Of a stretch of 62,840 nt of DNA, positions 15,068-24,700 are shown piece after piece. A model generated the notes under the pieces. The model saw only the letters and a program-made list of their open reading frames with translations. It had not been told where the DNA came from and did no database searches. The translations under genes and the position numbers were made by a program. Position 1 is the stretch's first letter, and every line of letters starts with the position of its first letter. Origin of the DNA: Acidobacteriota bacterium (GTDB lineage: Bacteria > Acidobacteriota > Vicinamibacteria > Vicinamibacterales > UBA8438); NCBI GenBank assembly GCA_009861545.1, contig VXME01000133.1:1-62840 (forward strand). Direction: 5' to 3'.

Positions 15068-16468
15068 GTGCACCGTCATCGCCTGCAAGACCTGCGGGAG
15101 TGGCTGCAGGGGCCGGGACGCAAGCCCCTGATCCTGCGCGGAGCGCGGCAAGTCGGCAAGTCCACGCTGGTCCGGCTGTTCTGCGAAACGGCAACCGATC
15201 GGGATCTGCTGACCGTCAACCTCGAACGGCATCCGCAGCTCGCCGAGACGTTCGCCCGCAACGATCCGGCGACCGTGCTCGACGTGATCGAGGCGGTCTC
15301 CGACCGACCGCGCTCCGACCGCACCATCCTGTTTCTGGACGAGATACAGGCCGCCCCCAGCGCCTTCGCCTCTCTTCGGTACTTCCTCGAAGAGATGCCG
15401 GAGCTGCCGATCGTCGCCGCCGGCTCTCTGCTGGAATTCCTGCTGTCGGAGCACACCTTCTCGATGCCGGTCGGACGCATCCAATACCTCGATCTGGGCC
15501 CGATGACGTTCACCGAATTCCTGCGGGCCGCCGGTCAGGAGCGGCTCGCCCGCGAGATCGAGACGATCGAGTGGACGAGCGCCTCCACCCCTCCGTCGCC
15601 GCACCCGGTCATTCACCAGCGCCTGCTCGATCTCCTGCGCCTGTACCACTTCGTGGGCGGCATGCCCGAGGCGGTCAAGACCTACGCCGAGTCCAGGAAT
15701 CTGCGAGCCGTCAGTGCCGTCCACGCCAGCATCATCGATACCTGGCGGGACGACTTCCCGAAGTACGCGGCGCGGCGCGACCTCACCCGCATGCTCCGCG
15801 TGTTCAACTTCGCGGCCCGCCACGCAGGACGAAAGGTGAAGTACAGCAACGTCTCTCCAGACGACCAGAGCGGCACGATCCGTCGCGACATGGATTTGCT
15901 GGCCATGGCGCGCGTGATCGCGAAAGTGACTCACAGTCAGTGTTCCGGCCTGCCGCTGCAGGCCGACCTCAAGGAGAAGGTCTTCAAGCTGATCTTCCTG
16001 GACGTCGGCCTGATGAACGCCGTCTGTGGACTCGGCTGGCAGACCATCGCCGGCCAGACCGAGACCCAACTGGTCAACGCCGGTCCCGGCGCCGAGCAGT
16101 TCATCGGCCAGCACCTGCAGTTTCTTCTCGCCGATCGGCCGAACCGCGAGCTGACCTACTGGCTGCGCGAAGGCCGCTCCAACAATGCCGAGGTCGACTA
16201 CGTGTGCGAGCTCGGCGGCCGCATCGTGCCGATCGAAGTGAAGGCCGGACGCACCGGTACCCTGAAGTCGCTGCACCAGTTCGTGGCGGAGAAGCGGGTT
16301 CCGTTCGCAGTCCGTTTCGACGCGGCCCTGCCGGCCCTGCACACGGTCGAAGCAGAAGTGCGCCACGGCCACGGCTCCGAACGGGTCCGCTACCCGCTGC
16401 TGTCCCTCCCGCTCTACCTGGTGGAGCGGCTGCCGTCCATGGTGGAGGGTCTGGCCGCCCGGATGTGA
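15068..16468 (+). CDS. AAA-type ATPase with DUF4143 and nuclease-like C-terminus
   Basis: A 466-residue protein of the widespread AAA_14/DUF4143 ATPase family. Walker A is GARQVGKST (residues 25-33) and Walker B is TILFLDEIQ (86-94). DUF4143 occupies about 210-400 and ends in a PD-(D/E)XK-like motif, AEVDYVCELGGRIVPIEVK, where the D, E and K line up as nuclease residues. GTG 15068 is the only reasonable start, because an in-frame stop lies at 15053-15055; no Shine-Dalgarno is visible. The family occurs mainly in genomic-island and defence-type surroundings, and its role is not settled. It sits beside a toxin-antitoxin pair here, which agrees with an accessory function. Confidence 0.85.
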   Translation: MHRHRLQDLREWLQGPGRKPLILRGARQVGKSTLVRLFCETATDRDLLTVNLERHPQLAETFARNDPATVLDVIEAVSDRPRSDRTILFLDEIQAAPSAFASLRYFLEEMPELPIVAAGSLLEFLLSEHTFSMPVGRIQYLDLGPMTFTEFLRAAGQERLAREIETIEWTSASTPPSPHPVIHQRLLDLLRLYHFVGGMPEAVKTYAESRNLRAVSAVHASIIDTWRDDFPKYAARRDLTRMLRVFNFAARHAGRKVKYSNVSPDDQSGTIRRDMDLLAMARVIAKVTHSQCSGLPLQADLKEKVFKLIFLDVGLMNAVCGLGWQTIAGQTETQLVNAGPGAEQFIGQHLQFLLADRPNRELTYWLREGRSNNAEVDYVCELGGRIVPIEVKAGRTGTLKSLHQFVAEKRVPFAVRFDAALPALHTVEAEVRHGHGSERVRYPLLSLPLYLVERLPSMVEGLAARM

Positions 16469-16561
16469 TCGGAGCTTGGAATCGCTGGAGCGGTTCGAGA
16501 AGGGTCGTGTGCGGTCCTTGAACGATGGTCGGGTTCGAACGCGGCGGCGGGATGGTTCCCT

Positions 16562-16585
16562 GATGGAGGATGGGATGGAGGATGG
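16562..16585 (+). repeat. Perfect 12-bp tandem duplication
   Basis: GATGGAGGATGG occurs twice in direct tandem at 16562-16573 and 16574-16585, just upstream of the Phd/PIN operator. It is probably a replication-slippage product; a regulatory role is possible because of its position but unproven. Confidence 0.6.
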
Positions 16586-16595
16586 CACAATAAGT

Positions 16596-16613
16596 CCATA
16601 ATGGCTATTATGG
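16596..16613 (+). promoter_or_regulatory. Perfect operator palindrome overlapping -10 of the Phd/PIN operon
   Basis: CCATAAT (16596-16602) and ATTATGG (16607-16613) form a perfect 7-bp inverted repeat with a 4-nt centre (GGCT). TATTAT at 16606-16611, one mismatch from the -10 consensus, lies inside the right arm and ends 6 nt before the ATG at 16618. Transcription would start at or next to that ATG, giving a leaderless mRNA. That fits the lack of a Shine-Dalgarno. Phd/YefM antitoxins bind such palindromes to autorepress, so this is the likely operator. Confidence 0.65.
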
Positions 16614-16617
16614 GCTC

Positions 16618-16869
16618 ATGAAGGAAGTCGCCGCCCGCGAGGCCAAGAATCGGTTCGGCCAGTTGCTCGACGCCGCTCAGGCAGCGCCCGTCCGCGTGAC
16701 GAAGAAGGGCCGGCCGGTCGGCGTCGTAATGTCGATGCAGCAGTACGAACGCCTGCGAGGCGCCGCCTGGGCGCGACTCACCGAATCCATGGACCGCCTG
16801 GGAGCCGAGGCAGCGTCGCGCGGCTTGACCGAAGCCGAGCTGGACGTGCTCCTGTCCGATGACGGTTGA
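16618..16869 (+). CDS. Phd/YefM-family antitoxin
   Basis: An 83-residue protein with the Phd/YefM N-terminal dimerisation and DNA-binding fold: AAREAKNRFGQLLDAA (residues 5-20), then VTKKGRPVGVVMSMQQYERL (27-46), the classic strand-turn-helix of this family. The acidic C-terminal helix (SRGLTEAELDVLLSDD) is the usual toxin-neutralising part. It is the first gene of a two-gene operon: its last 11 bases overlap the PIN toxin start. It probably represses its own promoter at 16596-16613 and inhibits the partner toxin. Confidence 0.9.
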   Translation: MKEVAAREAKNRFGQLLDAAQAAPVRVTKKGRPVGVVMSMQQYERLRGAAWARLTESMDRLGAEAASRGLTEAELDVLLSDDG

Positions 16870-17272
16870 GCGCTTCGTCCTCGACACCAACGTGCTGATG
16901 AGCGCGGCACTGACTCCGGCCGGCCGGCCGCGCGCGGTAGTGGACGCGATACGCGACGCCCACGGCGTTCTGCTCTTCTCCGAGGAGACCTTCGGCGAAT
17001 TGCGAACGCGGTTCCATCGTTCCAGGTTCGACCGGTACGTCAGCCGGGACGCTCGGTGGCTCTTCCTCGCCCAACTCGAAGCCGTCTCCGAGTGGGTTTC
17101 GTTAGTCGGCGCCAAGTTGGGATGCCGCGATCCGGGGGACGACATGCTGCTCGAAACCGCCCTACTCGGACGCGCGGACTGTCTGATCACCGGCGACCGG
17201 GACCTGCTGGTGATGTCGCCGTTCGAGGGCATCGCGATCCTGACGCCCGCCGAGGCGCTCCGCCTCCAATGA
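16859..17272 (+). CDS. PIN-domain toxin (COG1569 type)
   Basis: A 137-residue PIN-fold ribonuclease toxin of the 'putative toxin-antitoxin toxin component, PIN family'. The acidic metal-binding residues are visible: D9 in VLDTNVLMS, the E in the FSEETFGEL helix near residue 42, and two Asp in the CRDPGDDMLLETA and ITGDRDLL segments. PIN toxins cleave RNA, often tRNA or rRNA. The start ATG 16859 overlaps the antitoxin by 11 nt, so production is translationally coupled. All catalytic positions look intact, so it is probably active when free. Confidence 0.9.
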   Translation: MTVERFVLDTNVLMSAALTPAGRPRAVVDAIRDAHGVLLFSEETFGELRTRFHRSRFDRYVSRDARWLFLAQLEAVSEWVSLVGAKLGCRDPGDDMLLETALLGRADCLITGDRDLLVMSPFEGIAILTPAEALRLQ

Positions 17273-17315
17273 ACGGCTCCCGGCTACCCTGTCCTGGTGT
17301 CGCGGCGTCCCCAAG

Positions 17316-18104
17316 TCAGTGGGTGAGCCCGTACATCCAGTAGTTGATGCCGAGCTCGAAGCCGGTGTTCATCGGCTCGATGGGGAAGAACCCGGTGCCG
17401 CCCGACTGCCAGAACTCGGCCAGGTTGGTGTTGTAGCAGGCGATCGACATCAGCCGGCCCTCGGGATCGTTGTCCTCGAACAGGCCGAAGTACTCCGGGA
17501 CGAGGCCGGCGAGGTGGTGGTTGTAGGGGTTCGGGAGATCGAGCTTCTCCACGTTGAAGAACGTGTCGAAGATGCGGTGGCCCGGATCGAGCGGCAGCCA
17601 GCGGCCCTCGGGGATCACGCGGCGCATCTGCGCCTCGAAGTTCTCCCACTGTCGATCCTCGAAATCGTTGAAGATGACGAAGCCGCCCTTGAGCAGGTAC
17701 TCGCGCAGGCGCTGCGCCTGCCCGTCGGTCATCGCCCAGAAACCCGGCTCCTGCATCAGCGCGATCGGATGCCGGAAGAGCTGCGGATCGTCGAGGGGCA
17801 GAATCAGGCTGCCGCTGTCCTTGGCGTCGACGGTCGTGAAGTCGTTGAGCAGCGTCATCAGGTGCTGCTCGGCCCGCGGGAACTCGTGCGCCCACATCAT
17901 GTAGCCGCGCCCGTACACCTGGGCGCCGAACTCGCCCCGGTCCCAGCGCAGGCGGACGAAGGTGACCTCGCCGTCGTAGCGCAGGTTCGGGCGGCCCCAC
18001 GCGCCGAAGCCGAGAAATGGCTGGGCCGAAACGCTCACCGCCAGCAGGGCGCAGGCGAGCGCGACGAGGACGAGCAACCGCGGACCGACGATTCGTCGGC
18101 GCAT
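17316..18104 (-). CDS. DUF4159 exported protein
   Basis: A 262-residue protein with an N-terminal signal peptide (RLLVLVALACALLAVSVSAQ, residues 8-27, cleaved after the Ala-Gln region). The remainder is DUF4159: YDGEVTFVRLRWDRGEF, then a LLNDFTTVDAK stretch and a GGFVIFNDFED segment typical of this glutamine-amidotransferase-like fold. DUF4159 proteins are common in Acidobacteriota and Planctomycetes, often near MoxR/DUF58 genes, but the function is unknown. ATG 18104 is preferred because it begins the signal peptide. It is divergent from the cytochrome c gene with 95 nt between them. Confidence 0.85.
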   Translation of the reverse strand: MRRRIVGPRLLVLVALACALLAVSVSAQPFLGFGAWGRPNLRYDGEVTFVRLRWDRGEFGAQVYGRGYMMWAHEFPRAEQHLMTLLNDFTTVDAKDSGSLILPLDDPQLFRHPIALMQEPGFWAMTDGQAQRLREYLLKGGFVIFNDFEDRQWENFEAQMRRVIPEGRWLPLDPGHRIFDTFFNVEKLDLPNPYNHHLAGLVPEYFGLFEDNDPEGRLMSIACYNTNLAEFWQSGGTGFFPIEPMNTGFELGINYWMYGLTH

Positions 18105-18199
18105 CTGAACTGTTGATGGTAGCGCGGTAGCGAGGCCCGCGCCAGCAGAACCCGCACCGCAGGCTTGACACCCGGCCCGGCGCGGCCATAATCGCCGCA

Positions 18200-19132
18200 A
18201 TGCACAGCGCGACTCGAACCGTGACACGAATCGGCGCCCTGCTTCTGGTGATGGTCCTTGCACTGGCGTGGCGCACGGAGGTCAGGGCCGGCAGCGGAGC
18301 CGGGGAACCGGCGGCTCGCGGCAGCGCCGAGGAACAGGCGGCCGGCGGAGCCGCACAGGCAGGGGGCCAGCCCCGGCGCCAGGGGCTCTACCCGGCGCTG
18401 CAACGCCCGCCCGGCGATCCCGAGCTGATCGCTCGCGGCCAGGCGATTTACGGCATCAACTGCCGCGCCTGCCACGGCGTCGATCTGCGGGGCGGCGATC
18501 TCGGCGGCCCCAACCTGCTGCGGTCGCAACTCGTCCTGCGTGACCTCGAGGGCGAGCTGATGGGGCCGGTCATCCAGAACGGCAGCACGGCGGCGGACGG
18601 CGGCGGGATGCCGCCGGTGCCGCTGCCCGAAGAGGACGTCCGCGCGGTGGCCGAGTACATCCATGACGTGCTCTCTACCGCGACGCGCCAGGGCGGGCCG
18701 CCCGAGGGCGAGGCGGCGGAGCTGGACATCCTGGTCGGCGACGCGGCGGCCGGCGAGGCCTACTTCGCGGCGCAATGCGCATCGTGCCATTCGCCCGCCG
18801 GCGACCTGCAGGGCATCGCGTCGCGGATTCCCGAGCCGAAGGAGCTGCAGAACACCTGGGTGCGCGGCGGCTCCCGGACCGGTCCGCGGCCCCCGGTGGA
18901 GGTGACCGTCACCACGTCCGCGGGCGAGCGGGTCGAAGGCATGCTCGAGCGGCTCGACGACTTCGTGGTCGTGCTGACGACGACGGACGGACGGCACCGT
19001 TCGTTCAGCCGGCGCGGCGGCGGCGCGCGAATCGAGCTCGCCGACCCGCTGGCCCGGCACCGCGAGCTGCTCTCCGTGTACAGCGACACCGACATCCACA
19101 ACATCACGGCCTATCTGGTGACCCTGCAATGA
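18200..19132 (+). CDS. Diheme cytochrome c, partner of the PQQ dehydrogenase
   Basis: A 310-residue periplasmic protein with a signal peptide (residues 1-30) and two c-type heme sites: CRACH near residue 93, and CASCH near residue 195. Between the signal and the first heme is an Ala/Gly/Gln-rich linker. A beta-rich insert (EVTVTTSAGERVEGMLERLD, about residues 235-254) lies after the second heme; it resembles the small beta domain found in cytochromes next to quinoprotein dehydrogenases. Its stop overlaps the dehydrogenase start by ATGA. I infer it takes electrons from the PQQ enzyme and delivers them to the respiratory chain. Confidence 0.9.
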   Translation: MHSATRTVTRIGALLLVMVLALAWRTEVRAGSGAGEPAARGSAEEQAAGGAAQAGGQPRRQGLYPALQRPPGDPELIARGQAIYGINCRACHGVDLRGGDLGGPNLLRSQLVLRDLEGELMGPVIQNGSTAADGGGMPPVPLPEEDVRAVAEYIHDVLSTATRQGGPPEGEAAELDILVGDAAAGEAYFAAQCASCHSPAGDLQGIASRIPEPKELQNTWVRGGSRTGPRPPVEVTVTTSAGERVEGMLERLDDFVVVLTTTDGRHRSFSRRGGGARIELADPLARHRELLSVYSDTDIHNITAYLVTLQ

Positions 19133-20808
19133 GACGCGACCCTGCAACGAGACGGATGCTGCTTCCCCTGCTTGCCGCCGCGTTGATGACCACCGTTCCC
19201 GCCGCCGCCGGCGCGCAGGAGGGCGGGCTCGATCCGGCATCGCTCACCGCGCCGCTCGAAGACTCGTGGCCGACGTACTCCGGCGACTACACCGGCCGGC
19301 GCTACAGCAAGCTGACCCAGGTGAACACCGAGACGGTGAAGCACCTGACGCTGGCCTGGACGGTGGAGCTGAACACCGGCATGCCCCCGTTGAGCGGCAA
19401 CGGCGCCCCCGACTTCATCGGCGGCGTGGGCAGCGGGTTCACCATCGGCAGCCAGCGCATCAAGGGCTCCATCCTGCAGGTGGGCGACCTGTTGTACGTC
19501 ACCGCCCCGGACCACGTCTGGGCGCTCGACGCGCGCGACGGCACCAAGCGCTGGCACTACTTCTGGAAGACCCGAGGCGGACCGCACATCGGCAACCGCG
19601 GGGCGGCGATCTGGCGCGACTCGCTCTTCTTCGAGACGGTCGACAACTACCTGGTGTCGCTCGATCTGCGGACCGGCGAGGAGCGCTGGCACACCGAGAT
19701 CGCGAGCTTCGAGGAGCAGTACTTCTCGACCATGGCGCCGATCGTCGTCGGCGACCACCTGCTCGTCGGCACCGGCAACGACCTCGACGCGCCGGGCTTC
19801 CTGCAGTCGTTCGACCCGGCCACCGGCGAGCGGCGGTGGATCTTCTACACGGTGCCCATGAAACCGGGCGATCCGGGGCTGGAGACGTGGCCGAACCTGG
19901 ACGCGGCCTCGCACGGGGGCGGACAGGTGTGGGTGCCCGGCGTCTACGACCCCGAGACCAACTACTACATCTTCGGCACCGGGAATCCGACGCCGGGATA
20001 CACCGGCGTGGCGCGGCCCGGCGACAACTTGTTCACCTGCACGCTGATCGCGGTCGACGTGGCGACCGGCGAGATGGCCTGGTACTTCCAGACCTCGCCG
20101 CACGACACCCACGACTGGGACTCGGCCCAGACCCCGATCCTGATCGACGGCCGTATCGACGGGAAACCGCGCAAGCTGGTCTCGACCGCGGCCCGCAACG
20201 GCTACTTCTTCACCGTCGACCGCGTGACCGGCGAGCACATCGCCACCAGCCGCTACGGCGCCACCGCCAACTGGGCCAGCCACGTCCGCGAGAGCGGATC
20301 GCCGAACCCCAATCCGCGCAAGGAGGCCATCATCCCCGGTTCACTCGTGTCGCCGGTCGAAGGGGGCGTCACCAACTGGCAGCCTCCCGCCTTCAATCCG
20401 GACACCGGCCTCTTCTACACGCAGGAGAACAACGGATTCAACCTGCTGTACCTGACCGATCCCGACCCGCGCGGGTCGATGGGGCTGGGCGGCAAGGATC
20501 GCGTGGTGGTCGGCTCGGGCGGGAACGCCTTCTCGGCCATCGACTACCGCACCGGCGACATCGTCTGGCGCCACGCGTGGCCGCCGGGCGGCGGCGGCGG
20601 CGCGGGCGTGCTGACCACGGCGGGGGGCGTCGTCTTCACCGGCGACGGCAGCGGCAACTTCGTGGCGTTCGACGCGGCCGACGGCGACCTGCTGTGGCAC
20701 ACCCGCATCGGCAACATCTCCAACGCCCCGCAGACGCACCTGCTCGACGGCCGCCAGTACGTGCTGGTCGCGGTCGGACAGCGCCTGTTCGCCTTCGTGA
20801 TGTACTGA
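19129..20808 (+). CDS. PQQ-dependent quinoprotein alcohol dehydrogenase family
   Basis: A 559-residue periplasmic enzyme: signal peptide (AALMTTVPAAAGAQ, residues 15-28), then an eight-bladed beta-propeller with repeated W-motif segments (ALDARDGTKRWHY, SLDLRTGEERWHT, AVDVATGEMAWYF, AIDYRTGDIVWRHAW). The catalytic/metal region HDTHDWDSAQTPIL and the GTGNPTPGY segment are those of PQQ dehydrogenases. The vicinal disulfide (CC) of methanol dehydrogenase is absent, as in many soluble family members. The substrate is likely an alcohol or aldehyde but cannot be specified. It overlaps the cytochrome gene by ATGA, so the pair is coordinately produced. Confidence 0.9.
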   Translation: MRRDPATRRMLLPLLAAALMTTVPAAAGAQEGGLDPASLTAPLEDSWPTYSGDYTGRRYSKLTQVNTETVKHLTLAWTVELNTGMPPLSGNGAPDFIGGVGSGFTIGSQRIKGSILQVGDLLYVTAPDHVWALDARDGTKRWHYFWKTRGGPHIGNRGAAIWRDSLFFETVDNYLVSLDLRTGEERWHTEIASFEEQYFSTMAPIVVGDHLLVGTGNDLDAPGFLQSFDPATGERRWIFYTVPMKPGDPGLETWPNLDAASHGGGQVWVPGVYDPETNYYIFGTGNPTPGYTGVARPGDNLFTCTLIAVDVATGEMAWYFQTSPHDTHDWDSAQTPILIDGRIDGKPRKLVSTAARNGYFFTVDRVTGEHIATSRYGATANWASHVRESGSPNPNPRKEAIIPGSLVSPVEGGVTNWQPPAFNPDTGLFYTQENNGFNLLYLTDPDPRGSMGLGGKDRVVVGSGGNAFSAIDYRTGDIVWRHAWPPGGGGGAGVLTTAGGVVFTGDGSGNFVAFDAADGDLLWHTRIGNISNAPQTHLLDGRQYVLVAVGQRLFAFVMY

Positions 20809-20902
20809 CGGCGGCGGCGGCGGCGGCACCGTGGCCCGTCTGTCCGGAACGCGACCCGCCGGCCGAGCGACCCGCCGCGATCACCCGAGAGGAAGCGCAG
20901 GC

Positions 20903-21373
20903 TTGAACGACAGCGACGCGGGCGCTCGCAGCTACGAGATTCCCCCCGAGCTGTTCAGCCTGACCCAGGTGGACGACGCGGGGCTGCTGTTCATTTCGCC
21001 GGTCATCCACGACTGGAGCATCGTCTCGTCGAGCGGCATCGACACGGTGATCGATCTCGAAGGCGGCCTCGACGTCGGCGTTCCGACCGTGCCCAACCAA
21101 GTCCTCTACATCTACTTCCCCATCCTGGACGAGGACCTGCCGGACCGGGAGAAGCTGCATGCCCTGGCCTCCCTGGGCGCGACCCTGGTGGGGCAGGGCC
21201 ACCACGTGCTGTCCCACTGCGGCATGGGCTTCAACCGCTCGGCCCTGGTCGCCGGACTGATCCTGCACAAGCTCGGGATGCCGGGACCGAAGGCCGTCGA
21301 GCGGCTCCGGGAGCGGCGCGCCGGGGCGCTCTTCAACGAGCGGTTCGCGGCCTGGCTGGCGTCGCTGGGGTAG
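20903..21373 (+). CDS. Dual-specificity-type protein phosphatase
   Basis: A 156-residue protein from TTG 20903, with GAGAGGAAG upstream; an alternative GTG at 20831 would add 24 low-complexity residues. The P-loop HCGMGFNRS fits the HCx5R(S/T) signature of Cys-dependent phosphatases, and the IDTVIDLEGGL and ILDEDLPD segments (general-acid Asp loop) match the dual-specificity/tyrosine phosphatase fold. No signal peptide or membrane segment is visible, so it is cytoplasmic. Its relation to the upstream PQQ dehydrogenase (94 nt away) is unclear. Substrate unknown. Confidence 0.8.
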   Translation: MNDSDAGARSYEIPPELFSLTQVDDAGLLFISPVIHDWSIVSSSGIDTVIDLEGGLDVGVPTVPNQVLYIYFPILDEDLPDREKLHALASLGATLVGQGHHVLSHCGMGFNRSALVAGLILHKLGMPGPKAVERLRERRAGALFNERFAAWLASLG

Positions 21374-21702
21374 CGGCGGGTCGGGAGCGGTTCGCCGCTG
21401 GCTGGACTGGAATCGTCGGGTAGCGGGGCGTCGTGGGAAAACCGCCCCGCGAGACTACCAATCTGGTCATGTCCTCGGACAGCACTTCGACAAACTTGGT
21501 GACATTCGTCGTCCGTTCTGAAACAGTAAAACGCTGGGCGCGAGGAGGTCGTCCCGACGAATCAAGTGTAGACCGACAGCCGAACAACAGACGTAGACCG
21601 CGCGGGGACGGCGAGTCGCACGCCGGCACCCCCCGCGGCGCACGCCCGGATCGGATCGTTCCGGCCTCGGGGCGTGATTGCGACAAGAGAGGAGAGCGTG
21701 TC
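21374..21702. other. Long leader region before the TonB receptor gene
   Basis: 329 bases without a convincing gene. The segment about 21460-21540 is less GC-rich than its surroundings and would suit a promoter, but I see no -35/-10 pair I trust; the best is GTGACA at 21499-21504 with AACAGT 17 nt later. Two GTAGACCG direct repeats occur about 21567-21595. The receptor start at 21703 has a strong AGAGGAGAG ribosome binding site. Confidence 0.4.
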
Positions 21703-24700
21703 TTGAACACCGTCTCCCGTTCGCGTCGTACGTACGTCGTCGTCGGCGTCCTGCTACTTGCGCCAGCAGCAGCGTTCGCGCAAGGCATCTCCGGAACGGT
21801 GTCGGACAACACGGGCGGCGTGCTGCCCGGCGTGACCGTCACCGCCGCAAGCCCGGCCCTGATCGAAGGCCAACGCGTAGCCATCTCCGACAGTCAGGGC
21901 CTGTACTCCATCGTCGACCTGCGCCCGGGGGTCTACACGGTCACCTTCTCGCTCCCCGGCTTCAGCACGATCATCCGCGAGGGGATCGAGCTGACCACCG
22001 GGTTCACGGCCAACGTCGACTCGGCGATGGCCGTCGGCGGGATCGAGGAGACGATCACCGTGACCGGGGCGGCCCCCGTCGTCGACGTGCAGAACGTCCG
22101 CCGCCAGACCCTGGTGACCGACGAGGTGCTCTCGACCCTGCCCATGAGCACCAAGCACGTCAACAACCTCGTCACCCTCACGCCCGGGTTCACCGGCCTG
22201 GCCGACGTCGGCGGCCGCTACTCGTCGCAGGTGGGCGGCGAGTACCACGGCAAGGCGGGCACCAAGGTCGCGATGGACGGCATGGGCATCGAGAACAGCT
22301 TCGGGAACAGCAGCTACCAGATCAACTCGGCGGCGGTGCAGGAGATGGTGCTGCAGACGACGGGCGTCTCCGCCGACACGAACGCCGACGGCGCGGTGGT
22401 CAACGTCATCCCGAAGGAGGGCGGCAACACGTTCAGCGGCATCGCGGCCGGTTTCTTCGCCAACGACAGCATGGAGAGCCAGAACCTGACCCAGGAGCTG
22501 AAGGACGCCGGTCTGGACACGGCGAACTCGACGCTGAAGATGTGGGACCAGTCGCTGAGCCTGGGCGGACCGATCAAGCGCGATCGGCTGTGGTTCTTCC
22601 TTGCCGGGCGGAGTTGGGGCTTCTCGCGGAGGCACGCCGGGGTCTACTGGAACCAGAGCACCTTCCCGGGCGCCCCGCCCACCGGCCAGCCGCGGTACCT
22701 CACGCCGCCGGGAGCGGATCGGAAGGTCGTCAACTTCATCCCGTACACGGACATGCCGGACAACCGCTACAGCGGGCGGCTGGAGTGGTACGACTCGTAC
22801 CTGAGCCGCATCACCTGGCAGGCGGCGGACAACCACAAGTTCAACTTCACCTACGACGAGCAGCGCGCCTGTAACTGCGGCTCGACCAACGCCAACAGGA
22901 TGCAGGAGTCGGCGCCCGGCTATCGCTTCGACCCGAACCGCCTGCTGCAGTTCACGTGGACGTCGACGCAGACGAGCCGCCTGCTGCTCGAGGCCGGCGG
23001 CACGATCGCGATCTCGCAGTGGAACACCTTCCTGATGCCGGGCGTCGAAGCGGATGAAGTCCTGATCAACGACGTGGGCACGGGAATCACCTACGGCAAC
23101 TACGGCTGGCTGCGGGGCGACCCCAACAACACCGATCGCTACAGTCAGCGCTTCTCGGTCTCGTACGTCACCGGTTCGCACAACTTCAAGGCCGGCGTCC
23201 AGGCGGAGCAACTGGTGGACAACGTCTACCTCCTCAACGCCGGCAACAACGTGCACTACCGGTTCCGCAACGGGGTGCCCAACCGGCTCACGCAGTGGTC
23301 GACGCCTTACCTCCAGCGGGACCGCGCCCGGGACACCGGGTTCTACGCCCAGGATCAATGGACCATCAACCGCTGGTCCATCAACATGGGCCTGCGCGTC
23401 GACTCCCTCTACGGCTACAGCCCCGCGCAGCAGCAACCGGACGACCCGAATCCGGTGAATCCCTGGGGGGACTTTCCGAGGGTCAACCCGTGGCTGCCGA
23501 CCCGGAACTTCGATCGGCGGGAAGGCACGCCCAACTGGTGGGACATCAATCCGCGCGTGGGGGTCGCCTACGATCTGTTCGGGGACGGCAGAACCGCCAT
23601 CAAGGGCTCGCTGGGCCGGTACGTGGCGAAGATCGGCACCGAGATCACGAACGCCAACAATCCCATCGTGCGGTCGGTGAACAGCACGAACCGGGCCTGG
23701 AACGACGCCAACGGGAACTACGTCCCCGACTGCGACCTCGGCAACTTCGGGGCGAACGGGGAATGCGGCGCGATCGACAACAACAACTTCGGCCAGTTGA
23801 ATCCCAACGCCATCCTGTGGGATCCGGACGTGCTGAACAGTCTGCGCGACAGCAACTGGGACATGTCGGCGGAGCTGCAGCAGGAGCTGGTGCAGGGGCT
23901 GTCGATGACCGTCGGCTACTACTTCAACAACGGCGGGTACAACCAGCAGAACGACAGCAAGAACCGGCGGACCGACAACCTGGCCGTGACCGCGGCCGAC
24001 TACAGCCCGTACTGCGTCATGGCGCCGAGCCACACGGGGCTTCCGGGCGGCGGGGGCAACGAAATCTGCGGTCTGTACGACCTCAATCCGGACAAGTTCG
24101 GCCAGGTCGAGAACATCATCACCCGGACCGACAAGTTCGGAAGCGACATCCGCCGGAACCACTTCTTCAACGTGACGCTGGACGGCCGGCTCGCCAACGG
24201 CATCCAGTTCGGCGGCGGGTTCGACACCGGCAGGTCCATAGACGACCAGTGCTTCACCATCGACTCGCCGCAGGAGATGCTGCACTGCCGGGTCGTCACC
24301 CCGTTCACGGCCCAGACGCAGGTCAAGGCGTTCGGGTCGATCCCGCTGCCCGGCGACCTGTTCATCAGCGCGGCGTACCAGAACCTCTCCGGGCCGGACT
24401 ACAACGCGAACCTGCTGATCTCCAGCGCCGACACCGTCGGGCTCGGACGGCCTCTCTCGGCAGGCTGGGCGCTGGTACCGCTGGTGGCGCCGCAGACGTT
24501 GTTCGAGGATCGGATCTCCCGGCTCGACTTCCGGGTGAGCAAGATCATCAACTACGGGCGGCTGCGGTTCCAGATCAACCTGGACGCGTACAATCTGATG
24601 AACACGAGCGATGTGCGTGGGGTCAACAGCTCGTACGGCCCGCGCTGGCGAGCTCCGAACTACATCATCGATCCCAGGCTGGTGCAGATCGGCGGCCAGA

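Noticed and set aside
16500-16560. tRNA-like TTCGA motif in the ATPase-Phd intergenic region
   Set aside because: No acceptor or anticodon stem can be formed around it.
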